Assembly (NCBI GenBank): GCA_011800805.1
Contig: MPNW01000540.1
Location: 64,606-112,587, forward strand
From: Hirudo medicinalis
Taxonomy: Eukaryota; Annelida; Clitellata; Hirudinida; Hirudinidae
Reading direction: 5' to 3'
Length of the DNA: 47,982 nt
The notes under the pieces were generated by a model that ran no database searches, was not told where the DNA came from, and saw only the letters and a program-made list of their open reading frames with translations. Shown one piece after another: positions 24,001 through 35,918 of this stretch (its first letter is position 1; every line of letters begins with the position of its first letter). Position numbers and translations under genes: made by a program.

Positions 24001-25872
24001 TGTGGCAGATCCATTCGAGATAATGTTTCTGTCATTTTTCCAGGCAGATGAGTAACATGACTTTTATTTTTCCAGGTTTTCCCGATAATCATCTACTTCA
24101 GTGCAGTCATCAACATATTGTATTACTGGGGCGTCATGCAGTTCGTAGTCTGCAAGATAGCCTGGTTGATGCAGTTTACCATGGGTACTACGGCCATCGA
24201 GTCTTTGAACGCTGCCTGCAACATCTTCATCGGGATGGTTGGTGGACTTCAAACGAGTGATTGACCATTCAATTACAATAAGCACATTATCAACTCACTT
24301 ATTAATTAATATATTGATCAAACTGTTATCGGCCAACAAAACATTTAGTCCGCCAAAGAGTAAAGCCAATAGTTCCTCAAGTGGAAAACTCATTTAAAAT
24401 TAAGATATGGTAAATTCGCGTCTTTAATTTTATTTATATTTATAATTCTTCATACCAGGCCGAATCCTGCATAATCATGAAGCCCTTCCTATATAAATTG
24501 ACCAAATCAGAACTGCACGCTGTCATGACAGGAGGTTTCGCTACAGTGGCAGGTTCATACATCGCCCTGCTCGTCCAAGTTGGAGTAAGAACAATGATTG
24601 CTATTTTTTAATGATACATCCAATATTGTTATTATTATTATTATTATCATCAATTACTATTACTAATTAAAACAACCGTTAATCTTTATTTCTTTCGAAT
24701 CGAATCACTTCAAGATCTATGTTGGCTTTGAAAACCGTTCTCCACCGTTTTTTCTTTTCCATCTCCAGGCTTCCCCGGAGCACCTCATCTCGGCCGCAAT
24801 CATGTCAGCTCCAGCTGCACTTGCCATGGCCAAGCTGAGCTACCCGGAGATCGAGGTCTCCCACACAAAGACGGAGGACGACGTACAGATGGAAAAAGCG
24901 TAAGGCAACATCGGTCAACTCATGTTTTAAATATCATTCGAATGTAAAGTTAAATTAGTTTTTAATTTTGACAAATTATGACTCAAAGTGCTTTTTTTCA
25001 GCCCAGAGCACAACATCATCCAAGCCGCTTCCAACGGAGCGATCGCAGCCGTCAAAGTCGTGGCGTCCGTGGCCGCCAACCTAATTGCCATCATCGGTCT
25101 GATTGAGTTCCTCAACAACGTGCTCAAATATTTCGGACAAATGGTGGGAATGGAAGACTTCTCGTTCGAGGTGAAATGAACTTATAGCATAATGCGTCTG
25201 GTATTTCTGCGAATATCGGAGTCTTCATCCTTGCAGACTATTTGTTCCGTCATCTTTTGGCCGTTGGCGGTGATCATGGGAGTTGAGATACAAGACGCCA
25301 GCAAAGTCGCCAGTCTGTTGGGCACAAAAGTCTTCGTCGATGAGTACATTTCATTCAATAGGCTGGTCGAAATGACGAAGCACGATGAAATAGCGGTGAG
25401 GGAATGACTTAATGAATGCATTTCCACTTTGTGGAACATTCCTGAATTAGTAAGATTTTGTCCAAAGGATCGCTCGAAGGTTTTGGCAACGTACGCATGT
25501 TGTGGATTTGGAAGCATAGCGGCCATGGGGATGTACATTGGAGCCCTCACAACAGTGGCGCCCAAAAGGAAAACAGACATCTCTCAAGTCGCACTCAGAG
25601 CCCTCTTTAATGGAAACATAGCAGGATTCTTGACAGCTTGCATTGCCGGTAAGTATGCCTCGAAAACCAGTGAATATCTACGTAATTGCGGGCAGTTAAA
25701 GAATTAATTTAAGGCAGTTAAAGGAATAATTTAGTAAAGAGAATTTAAACAAAAACCTCGCTCTTCTACAGGCATTTTGTACGACGGGGAATCCTTCAGA
25801 TCCTTCATGATCGACTTGACTCCGACGATTATCAACTCCACATCGGTCAACTATACCTCGGTGTCCGCGTAA
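21074..25872 (+). CDS. SLC28A: SLC28 concentrative nucleoside transporter with altered substrate site
   Basis: Ten exons: 21074-21657, 21735-21876, 23597-23791, 24076-24237, 24459-24584, 24769-24899, 25002-25170, 25237-25395, 25468-25648, 25772-25872; phases all close, 649 aa, the same length as human CNT1. An acidic cytosolic N-terminus (1-127) is followed by about eleven membrane segments plus two re-entrant hairpins. Family signatures: [81 protein letters not shown]. These proteins cotransport nucleosides with sodium (or protons) across the plasma membrane. The hairpin-1 motif GQTE of CNTs reads GMAE here (residues 360-363) and the FANxxS helix reads FGSIAA (570-575), while both catalytic-site glutamates (E363 and E520) remain. 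The first change falls at the exon 4/5 junction, both sides of which have good splice sites. Nucleoside transport is therefore likely by family but not assured. Confidence 0.95.
21877..23596. other. Large intron 2 of the SLC28 gene
   Basis: 1.7 kb. The stretch about 22060-22900 is noticeably less AT-rich and lower in simple repeats than its surroundings and has an 81-codon minus ORF (22803-22558) with no recognisable similarity. It may be an old insertion; nothing firm. Confidence 0.4.
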
Positions 25873-26658
25873 TCAGCTCGGTTTTTACGATTCGTTTGTT
25901 TGTTTTTCACCTTGACTTTTGTATGTGAACATTTGTAGTTTGACTTGGAATCGATATAACTTTAGAAATTAAGTGAACTTCTCGCTTACTGCATTTCACT
26001 TTCACGAGTATAAGCTTTTCGCAACTGGCTACGGTTCACAGGAAACACGAGCGAGAATCTTCGAATTTAAGAGTTTTTCGTTAAATAACTGTATCATGAC
26101 GCGTAGATTGCTCTCCCTAGATCACAATTTGTCACTCCCCGCGACTAGCAGACGATTTTCCTTATTTACTAATGGCGTCGAAGAAGGACGCCTTGTACGG
26201 AAACGACTATTTTCATGTTGATTTCTGAGTATATTTCATGAGTTATAGAAAACTCATCTCAAAATAATTGTCAATATTTAAGGAAAATGATTCCTATTTA
26301 TTTCTGATTCATTTTGAAATATTTATCTTCTATGTCGAAATAAATTTCAAATCGATTGAGACAAAGACTGGAATTTGCAAAATCGTGATTGTCTCCATTT
26401 TCCTAGAATTATACAAATCTGGAATTTTAATAATTTACAGATAGGTCGGCTTTAATGATGCCTACATATTACCAAGAGCCAAGACGAAATGCTAAACAAA
26501 AGTTTTAATAGCGACATGAAGATGTTTACGTAAGTCTTTGAATAAAGACAGATAAAATCGGATATTACATGATTAAAGGATAAATTACAAGAATTACTTT
26601 ACAACAACTTGAGAGGTAATGGCTGCAACTCCACATTACTATAACATACATTCTGTGA
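25873..26658. other. Tail-to-tail 3' spacer
   Basis: Separates the convergent SLC28 and ENTPD genes. Plus-strand AATAAA signals at 26339-26344 and 26541-26546, and a minus-strand one (TTTATT at 26297-26302), suggest overlapping 3' UTRs. Confidence 0.5.
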
Positions 26659-29600
26659 CTAAACAAATGCACCATAAGACCTCGATCGAATGATGGCTGA
26701 TTTGTTGTCGTCAAACCTTTCCTCAAAGTCGGTTTCAGTGCAGGTGGAAGCACATCGCTGCCTTTTTCTGTTTGTTGGATGAATCAAGAGCATGCACAAC
26801 GTGGAAGACACAAAAGCCACAAGAAGTAGCACCCATATGGCTATGGACCACGGTGGTGTTGTAAGCAAATGACTAAACCTGATGGAAGTCTTGGAGCGAG
26901 AGGTCGACAGTTTCTCGATGTCCCTAGAAAGATTAATGTTTTAATTAGAAGTTTATTTATTTTTTGTTTGTTAACATAACATTACTTGAAACCAATAAAC
27001 CTAGTCAAAATGATAAAACTTTGGTCCTTTCAAACATCACCAATCATCAACATAACATCTGTAACCATAGCTTTTCAACTTCTTGCAAATTTCTATGTTA
27101 CAAACTGATAAGAGTATCACTACCATTATCAAATCATTATAATTTCCAACAACACAGCAGATGTTTTGGTCAAGGTCATCCTTAATGTCATAAAATAATG
27201 AATTAAATACTGCACCATTCAACCTTGCAACCATAACAAATTAACAGCAGACCTTCTCAATTTTCCGAACCAAATTTGTGGCATCGTCCCCGCCAAAGAA
27301 CTCACCTGAGAGGGAAGTACTTGGTCTTGTGGATGATGGCACCCAAGGACCAGTGGATCTCGTAACCATCGAGATACTGGATGGAGGTGAGGTGTCTATA
27401 GGAAGCGGGGAAATTCAGTCCCTCGTGCAACACTTCCAGGATCCATGCCGACTTGAAGCACTGAAGCCTGGTTAGAAAAAGAAGGAGGAGTTATGGAATA
27501 ATAAATTAAATAAATTAATAAGCGAGCTAATTAATTGTAGGTGTAACAAATAATAAATGAACAGGTAATTGTCAACAAGTGGTGGAAATCCAAGGCATCT
27601 AAAACATGGCTTAAAGAAGTGTAAGCAAAGGGCAATGGACCGATTCAGGTGGGTCTCGCTCACCTGTATCGCTGGGCATCGGCCTCGGAAAGCGGGAAGA
27701 ATTTTTCCAGGACTCGATGATCGACCAGTCGGTTGCGCAATAGTCCTGCAAGGAGGGTCGTAATTAATTATCCGATCGATTGATAATTGCATTACCTGAT
27801 TTATTACGGTGACATCATTTAATTTTTCAAAGTAATTACTTGCGATGTGCGTCACGATGTGTGGCTTGTTTTTTGTTTACAACCTCTCCTTTCAACATCG
27901 ATCGACAATATTTTGACGGCCATTTTGTAAGACACGAGCGGATGAATTATTGATTGCGTGCATCAGATCGCATTGGAGGGTCGTGTCCCCTCAAACGCAC
28001 CTGAGCCTTGTCCTTGAAGTAGTGAAAAGAATATGCTCCCCCGATCTCCAGCAAGTCCTGCATGGTGTAGTAGAACTCGGAAAATCCGTAGAACTCCACA
28101 TTCCTGTTGAAATCAACCGGAATGAATATTCAACCACAAATTTGACTCGCAGATTTAATTGAAATGTCTAAAAGTAACTTTAATATTCATTAACGTCACT
28201 CTAATATGCTGGGTTCTTTTTATAAAATTACTTTTCAAATCCATCAAATCAATGTTAATAATTTTAAACTTTTTGACAAAATAGTAACTTTTATACTCAT
28301 TTTAAAGCATAACAAACATAACAAATTGAAGATATTTGATTAAACGCTGCAAGCATGAACCTAAAAATCTTAGAGCTTAAACACTTTTCGACCTGAAGTT
28401 CATGTCGGGTAAGACGGCACCGTCGATGGAGCATCTCCTCCTGTTCGATAGGACGCAATCAACAGACTTCTTCAAAAATTGTCTCAGCAGCTGCCTACAT
28501 TCTTCCAGTTCTCCGGTTCCGGTCAGCTGGAACGTCACTCCATTGGAGACCGATCTTTCCGGGCTGCCGAGCGGGAGGCAAGGGTCACCGATGCGGACGA
28601 TGTCTCTGCAAAAGCATTACAATAATATATTCATTACTCCCGGGCATTGTTATATTTTAGAAAAATAAGCATCCCGAGCGTTGATGCGTTCGTCCGACTC
28701 CGATCGTGGCTTGGCAAAACACCACGTGTTGAAGGATCGTGGCTTGGCAAAACGCCACGTGTTGAAAATATGTGTTCACTCGAAGTGCCGCTCGCTCGTG
28801 TTGCCATTAATTTTGTGACGAGTTGTGACATCTTTGGAAATTTTTTCGGTTCAGTTTCCAGTACAGGAACACAACAATTTCGACGGTTCAGTTCTTCAAA
28901 ATGTTGGGTTATAGTCTGTTCTTTAGAACTGGGTTCAGGCTCTTTCCCATCTCTAATTATCCTCATCCACATCATCATCGTAATGCTCTTAGAATTCTCG
29001 GCAGGCTCAATCGAGCATAAAAACCTTTATAAATTAAGATATGATCAAAGCCCATCCAACCCACCCTGCCTTAGTTGAAGAAGAAGAAGAAGATGCAGAG
29101 GAGTTATTCGTGCGCGACCTAACAAGCCACTCGACGTACTCGGAGCGTGTCCGATCGCTTCCATGCCCGAGGAAAGTCTTGGCGTAGAGTTTGTACTTGT
29201 GGCTGAACTCGTTGGTGGAGCAACCGAGGTTAAATTCAAAGAGGTTTCTTTTGACCTGAAGGGTTCCAATTATAAAGCCATATAAAATAATAACAATCAT
29301 TGCTAATCAATTAATTTTGGTTTATTGGAAGCAAATAATTAACTAAAATGTATATCGCCTGCAAATTATTTTAGCACTATATTAGCACTTAGCTGCAAAG
29401 AAGCAGAAACCAGGGCTGCTCTCGATCACAAAAATGTACCAACCCTGGGGTCGTACACGGAGTAAGTCTGGGGTAATTCCAGAGCCACTTGGAGGGAGGC
29501 TCCACCCAAGTCGAGCATACCGACCGTCTTCTTCCTGACGTGGATCTTTCCAGAAACTTCGACCGGTATCAGCGGATCGTCTGATGAAAGAGTTGCACAT

Positions 29601-31051
29601 CGCTCGGTTAATTTCTCGAACGGAGACAAATTTACCATTGCACGATGTTTTGGAGCATGTTCGTTTCATTTTGTAAGTTAATGTTAACTTAATAATACTT
29701 AATTAATAATAATACCACTAATGTGGTAATGTAAGTTGCTGGCAAATTAATATTGTTCGTCAGCTGTGATGTCATGAAAAATCACAAACATAAACTAAGC
29801 AACGATTTACGATCTTTTCTTGAACAACAAAAACACGAAAAATCTGTCCACAACCATTCAATTCGTGGCTAAATTTTCCAAGGGCTTGGTTGATGGCAGT
29901 CCAAGCATAGATGGCCTCATCCTCGCCCGATATTACTTCGACATGGGAGTCGTAGAAGATGAAGTCGTAGTCCAAGCCTACGTCTGTCCTCAGATCGTTG
30001 AGCAGAGCTTCCTGCTCGCTGTTAGGAAATTAATTGGGAATAAATGCCGGAGTTTGGCAACGAGACGGTCGAAGGAAAGTGTCACGACTGATGGTAAAGC
30101 ATTTCATTTGACATTCGACTATAATTCACACCTCGACATCATTTTCTCCGTGCCATTAACAATGCATCTGACAGACTACCACGACATTGCATTTGAGACA
30201 AACTTCAACGATATCGACAACAACAAACATTCTAGTGACAGCACAAGTCCTCGTTAGCATTCTTGAGTCTCATTTACACCGACTCATTCACTCGAAAACT
30301 GGATAATTCACTCTAAAATCCAAACATTATCACCATTCACAGCCTGTAAAACTCATGCCACCTTGTCCTGAAAACTTTCAAGCACTCACTCACTCGGAAG
30401 GTAAGAGCCTCAGGCCGGCAGTAGCAAAGATGTACAGTGGAGTCTCCTTGATCTTGTGATGTGGAATATTCCCAGCTGCAAACTCCAGCAATGGGGACAA
30501 GTAGTTGCTGGCCTGTGATGGTTGCTTATGCAGAGATGAAAGGCCTTTTGAAGGAATTGTTGAAATTGTTTAATTCTTTTGCTCTTTGTTTTCTTTATAT
30601 ATTTTTTAATTTAAATTGATTTTGTGATTAATTTTAAATAGCAAAATTATTTGACAGAATTAAAATCAAAATCTTGTTTCGAAACAGAATGAACAGGCAA
30701 ACAGGTCTCACCAGGTTTGATTTTGAAAGCGACGGGACGGTCTGTGAAATTTCTCAGGATCTTGATGTTCAGCAGGTGATCAGGATGGCCTGAGTGAGGC
30801 TGCCAGTGGTAAACAAAAACCCTACTTCCACTGCTGCCACAGTCCACAACAACTCCATAGTTAAGACTGTCATTGGCCTTCCTTTCATCAGAAGATGTGA
30901 CAATATCCTGAGGCAAGGGCCTCGTTTTGGTTGCAAGGGCTATGGGCCCCCACCATTCAGTAATGCGTTGGAAGACATATGGACTGATAAATAGTATCAC
31001 CAACACTATCAAGATGGTCGACGCTTTTCTCCATGGAATAAATTTTTTCAT
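26659..31051 (-). CDS. ENTPD4: ENTPD4/7-type apyrase (Golgi/lysosomal), one apparent frameshift
   Basis: Ten exons (minus): 31051-30712, 30544-30394, 30018-29855, 29580-29444, 29255-29065 (or to 29119), 28605-28393, 28103-28001, 27745-27664, 27467-27306, 26923-26659. Length about 602 aa once the frameshift is allowed for; human ENTPD4 is 616. N-terminal membrane anchor (ASTILIVLVILFISPYVF) and C-terminal helix (WSIAIWVLLLVAFVSSTL) flank a lumenal domain. Apyrase conserved regions: ACR1 VVDCGSSGSR, ACR2 IFATAGLRLLP, ACR3 VISGEDEAIYAW, ACR4 MLDLGGASLQVA, ACR5 EFYGFSEFYYT. These enzymes hydrolyse nucleoside di- and triphosphates in the Golgi or lysosome; DYCATDW and QCFKSAW are characteristic of the 4/7 subgroup. 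In exon 8 a run of five As (T run 27702-27706) is one base short, so the frame changes between SWK and FFPLSEADAQRY. Exon 5 ending at 29065 includes a serine-rich insert and gives the length closest to human. Confidence 0.92.
28702..28767. repeat. 33-bp tandem duplication in an ENTPD intron
   Basis: Two copies (28702-28734, 28735-28767) identical at 31 of 33 positions, each with the E-box CACGTG. It lies in the intron between exons 5 and 6 and produces repeated ORF residues on both strands that are not coding. Confidence 0.85.
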
Positions 31052-32334
31052 GAAATATTCTTCACCTTGATTGTGAACAATTTAAGAGAATTAAATGAAA
31101 TGGCACAAAATTCTCGAAAAAAAAATGTTTTACAAGCAGGTTTAAGAAAACGCACCCTAAGCATCGGTATCTAGAAATGTGTAGGGCCTAGGAGTTGAGA
31201 AACTTGTCTCCTGGTTACAACAACAAAACCGAACGTTGTCACGCAGGCTTGAAGGCTTTGTATTAACAAAGTATTTTATTCGCACTGAAAAGTTATCGTA
31301 ACAATTCCTTTAATAAACTATCAGTCAAGTGGACATCATTCCCGTTCAGTCGTTCCAAATTCAGGAAAAGTTCAGAGTTTATTAGATTAAAGTCCCTTAC
31401 ATAACCGAGATGATCCGGACTTAGAAGCTCCGAGTAGCACACCCACCGTATTTAAATCCACGTAAACAAATGCTTGGACAAACTTTTTAACGCGATGGAA
31501 ATCAATAAATTAAATTATTTCCCTGAGAACTCATTTCCTTTGTCACACATGTAAATGACTTGATGCAAATTTGTGTTCAAATTAAAAAATAGTTATTGTA
31601 GACTAACTCTAGAAAGATGACTCAAAACATATGGCAGTATCGACGATAATGATAATGATTCTGAGTTTGGTTGTAGGGAAGTATGTTCAAAGACAACTTT
31701 AAGACCACAAATACCAGAGCCACACATACGCTTTTTTAGTTCAAATTTATTTAATTTCTAAATGGCCGAGAGAAGGCCATCTCTAATTCTCAGCACAAAA
31801 CTAAATACAAGTTGTAAATCAAACATCGTTCAAAATAATAGGACGGTACTACTAGAAATTACCAGCCTAATCACTTTATATCATAGGTCACATTATACTT
31901 TAAACAACCAACCAACCAGATGAAAATCACAACAATTCACAACATGAATTGAGATGATCCAACGAGTTGCTTTGATCAGCCAACCTGACATCATTATTCA
32001 CAATAATTACTGGATCACTCCCACTCTCCATGCTACCAATTACACATAGTTATGTTTGTTCAATTGAAAGAAGTTGCCCCTGAAATGGACAGTTACTTGT
32101 TGTGGAGTTTCAAATAATTCGGTTCAATGCAGCTACATCTCCTATACAATTCTGTCAAAATGCATTGTTTTAAGAATAAACGAGATGTCTTGTATAGTAT
32201 AAATCATTCTTATCGTCCCAAAATGATATTCATGTCAGCAATGATAAGTAAACCAGAGTTAATTTTAATGGGGAAAATAATCTACGCTTTAAACGGGGGC
32301 TGCATTTATTGAAAAATCATCAAAAATGATTTTA
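31052..32334. other. Intergenic spacer
   Basis: 1.3 kb between the ENTPD start and the end of the 483-aa gene, both on the minus strand. AT-rich; a small hairpin AATGGCC...GGCCATC near 31760. No exon or clear promoter seen. Confidence 0.5.
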
Positions 32335-34874
32335 TTAAGCATTTTGGTTTATGTTTTCAGATTTGTGACCTTCCTCGGAATTGGGAAAGAAATAAGCCAG
32401 ATGATTAGATATGCTATCAAGCAAGGCATGGTCGTAACGCTTGCTGTTGATGATAAAGTAAAGCATTTCTACCGATGCCTAAAAGAGAAACACATTTTAT
32501 CACGATTTGATTGCTATTAACGTTTCAACAAGAATTTCAAAGCGAAACTCACCTGGTCGTTATGTCCACCTCTCAGCATCCTAATTAAATTCTCCATGTG
32601 GAATTTTTGGTGATGAGATAAAAAGAGGAAAGGGCTGTGGGCGAATTCAGTTGCATTAAAATTAAACCATAATAATAAACTACAATTACATAATATTCGA
32701 TCCACTATTTAATCAATGAAAGGAAGTTTAATTAATCATAGCTGGTCTCACCAATTCCTCAGCAAAGCTTGAATAGCCCAATGAACTTGACCTTTCCCCG
32801 AAGAATGTTCTAGGAATTTATTAATGTATTTCGTAACTGGGGATGTTGAGTGTCTAAAAACTTCAGCAATGTAACCGGAATGAAGGTCTTTAAACTGAAA
32901 TAAAAATGCAGATAATTAACTATTTAAGAAATACGACTAACTAGCTAATACTCACCTTTATTACATTGTCCAGTAACAACCATGCGGTATGCACTGCGTC
33001 CAGTAATCGCATGCCTTTCATGAATTTGTGATAGTATGAAACCTTCTTTTCCTCACTAATAAGCTGCGTTGAGGGTTCAATATCATTACAATTGTTTGAT
33101 TTTCCAAAGTATTTCTCCATCAGCCCAACTGTTTCCTCTTTAAAATCAATGTATTGTGAGCACAGGTCATGCGCTGGCAGATATGAGCTGACATCATAAA
33201 CGTAGTTACTTTCTAGTGTCATCATGCATGTGGAAGGGTACCTTTTGACCTTCTGAATGTTAAAAGATTATAAAATATTTGTTTAAAGAATATTACCATT
33301 GTTAATTTAAGTATGCGTAGGAAGATATTATTCACAAAGCAGAATAAGTTCACCTCAAAAAACAGAAAAACACATTCGACAATGAATTTCGAGAATGCCA
33401 TCAGAAAGATTCCACATCTGGAATTTGCTTCAGGATTGTCCATTTGCGAGGCGTCGAGAAAAGTACTCATGAAGATGCCTTTAATGAAATCCTCAATCCG
33501 TTGTATCTTCTCATCGTCGTTTCTTGCTGAGGTGAAATAACTGTAGAAGTGGTTGAAACACATATCGTTGTGTTCATTTTCAATGAACCACTTGTACATG
33601 CAAATAATCAGAAACCGTACATATTCTGAATTATAGCATCCCTGTAAAATCAATTGATTCCTAGAAACTGACCTCACAACTATCACAACTATTAAAATAT
33701 AAATAATTAGCTATCAATAAAGCGATCTTATCTTAATGATAAGAGAAAATGATGCAGTCTGCTAATGTGGATGGTGATGACCACGATTTCAAATTGCAAT
33801 TAGGCGTTGCATAAATTGACATCATTGTGTCATTATCATGTATCATGATATCATGATATCATTTTGTGATGCTGCATCCACTCAACGCATCTGGAGCCAG
33901 TTCTGATGTTTAAATATATGTATAATGGACAAACCTCATTTTGATGCATGAAAGCTTCTAAATAACTTATCTGGGATGGTAGTAAAACATAGCGGAAGGG
34001 TAATTTTTGTAATATAGTTATAGCTGTTGAAAATTTAGAGTTATTATAAAATCAACGTTTAGCTTGTTGAATCATTACTAACATTATAGAAAATTATGAC
34101 AAATTAATAATGTTTAATAAATTGATGCTCCTACACAGTCGTGACAACCATAAAGCTCTTCTTGCTTCGTGTGGGCTCTCATATTCTGACATCTCTGGCA
34201 AATGTAATAGCCATAAGAATGCGATCACATCTGCAATGGAGTTTTTCTTCTTGTAAAAATGTTTTAAAACTTTCAATAAAATTACTTTCACTTTTAATAA
34301 TCATTACAATGAAACTCATGGGAGTTAAAGTTCTTCATGTCAAACTGCTCCTTGATCGCCTTTCTATGGTTAAGAGCAATACTGAACGCCTTCATGTAAC
34401 GTTCCAGGCTCCTGTGTGGATGTAGTTTTGCTGTCAGTAATCTGTCAGGTGAATAAACATTAGCTGATAAGTATTATATTTATTGTCCAAAGTACAGCGT
34501 TATTACTTTGTATGTATTTAGTAAAAACAAACCATCTATTATTTTAGTGTTTCATCAAATCATGTAAAAAAACCAAAATGATTATTTCTTACTCCAGTGT
34601 GCCATACTTTCCACTATACTCTTTGAAAGTATGCTCCGACATTTGATCGAGTAACTGAAAGAAGACCATGGCCACATCACGACCAAAATCGTACCGCTAA
34701 AAATATTAAGTTATATAAATTAATTCTATTCAAGTTATGCAATATATTAAAGTTATTAAAGTATCGAGTTTATAAAGTTTATAAAGTTTCGAACTGTACC
34801 ACGTGAAAAAAGGCTTGGTGAAGCGGTCCATAGCATGACTCGACCAGATAATTGATCTTTTCTTGTGAGGACAT
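32335..34874 (-). CDS. Unrecognised 483-aa helical protein
   Basis: Ten exons (minus): 34874-34800, 34696-34593, 34441-34308, 34230-34135, 34023-33935, 33641-33354, 33252-32956, 32894-32752, 32634-32553, 32478-32335. Every junction keeps phase, giving one ORF of 483 aa from MSSQEKINYLVESCYG to the TAA at 32337-32335. The stop overlaps an AATAAA (32336-32331) and a second one follows (32310-32305). The protein is soluble, rich in leucine, phenylalanine, tyrosine and histidine, and looks all-helical (VAMVFFQLLDQMSEH; VIAFLWLLHLPEM; HWAIQALLRNC; VEMLYFIINSKRYDH), like an alpha-solenoid or scaffold subunit. There is no signal peptide, no membrane segment and no catalytic motif I can see. I do not recognise the family. 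The junction between exons 3 and 4 (T|gtaatg) has the weakest donor. Confidence 0.82.
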
Positions 34875-35222
34875 TTCTATGTGAGCAGGTACAAATTAAT
34901 TATATCTTTTAAATATTAATTATTATTTAATAGTAACGCAATAATAATAATAATAATAATGATAATAATAAAAATAATTGTCAGCTATTAATTGTGTGGC
35001 GTTTTTCTATTAATTAACTGCTCTCATATTTGTTACGCTGGACAGCGCTGTTGCTACATTAATTCAATAAATATGCCAATCTGACGGCGGAAGCGCGCTC
35101 TTCTTTCGGTTGATCCTTGAGTTATATTATTATCTTACTTTTTCTGATGCTTAATTGTATTGTTGCAGTGAATTTGATACAAGTCAACTCTAAACAGTAC
35201 AAAAAACATATAAATATACAAT
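34875..35222. other. Short gap between two minus-strand genes
   Basis: 348 bp, with a short (AAT)n tract at about 34940-34968. It must hold the 3' UTR of the 110-aa gene and the promoter of the 483-aa gene, close enough that they might be cotranscribed; I see no polyadenylation signal for the former. Confidence 0.45.
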
Positions 35223-35722
35223 TTAAAACCAACTTGTCCCTGCCACAACTTCACTGCAGTCCTCTTTGTAGATTATGTCATCGATTTCAAAGAGAGTAGA
35301 GTCTGACACTTTAGGCAGGAGGGAACTGAACGTTTATAAGTTTTATTACATATTCAAAGCAAATTATGAGAAATGTTTTCTTGAGTATTAATGAAAATGT
35401 TAACAATGTTTTTAATCTAAAGTGGATAACCTCAGTTGCTTTGCGAGTTCTCTTAACCTTAAGTAATCTTCTTTTGATATTAACTAAAAGCAAAATATTG
35501 AAATGAATTCGTTGAATGTAAATTTTATTTCCTTCCAGTACTAACAAATGACTGTTCATATCCAATTTCCAATTTCTTTTCCAGTGATTTCAATTCCTCA
35601 ACTAAAGTTTGTAGATCTGAAGATGCATTAAAACTAATTTGAACGTCGCAATCAATTAGTGCATTGTTAATTAAACTTAAACTTTGCGTTTTTGATAATT
35701 GTATTAGTCCTACCTGGTTCAT
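35223..35722 (-). CDS. Unrecognised small protein, 110 aa
   Basis: Three exons (minus): 35722-35546, 35483-35431, 35325-35223; phases agree and the ORF runs from ATG (MNQVGLIQLSKTQ) to TAA. Predicted to be an acidic helical protein: LQTLVEELKSLEKKLEIG, then YLRLRELAKQLSSLLPKV, then an acidic tail FEIDDIIYKED. The two leucine-heptad helices suggest a small coiled-coil subunit of a complex. No signal or membrane segment. An upstream ATG at 35729, seven bases earlier and out of frame, opens a 20-codon ORF that overlaps the start (ends 35667). The donor TTT|gttagt of exon 1 is not strong, but skipping it runs into a stop within a few codons. Family not recognised. Confidence 0.72.
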
Positions 35723-35729
35723 TAGACAT
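35667..35729 (-). other. Overlapping upstream ORF
   Basis: ATG at 35729-35727 starts a 20-residue ORF (begins MSNEPGRT) that overlaps the 110-aa coding start in another frame. If the transcript starts upstream of it, translation of the main ORF would depend on leaky scanning. Confidence 0.35.
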
Positions 35730-35918
35730 TGTGAGCTATTCTTTCGATATAAAGAAATTTTCACGTTATAGTTTCTAATAAATTGCTTTGCACATTAACA
35801 GGATTAACAGGGTAGTTTTAAACCAAAGAGAATGAATGTTTTATTTCTGTAATAGATTTAAAAAATTTATAACTCGTAATTTCTTGATTCTCGCAATTGA
35901 TTGGTTCGCTAATCGTAG
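35723..35918. promoter_or_regulatory. Candidate bidirectional promoter
   Basis: About 196 bp between the start of the minus-strand 110-aa gene and the first visible exon of the plus-strand candidate. AT-rich, no TATA element clearly placed for either. Inferred only from gene layout. Confidence 0.3.

Noticed and set aside
28634..29078. 143-codon plus-strand ORF and 114-codon minus-strand ORF
   Set aside because: They overlap an ENTPD intron and exon, include the 33-bp tandem repeat, and have no recognisable protein features.
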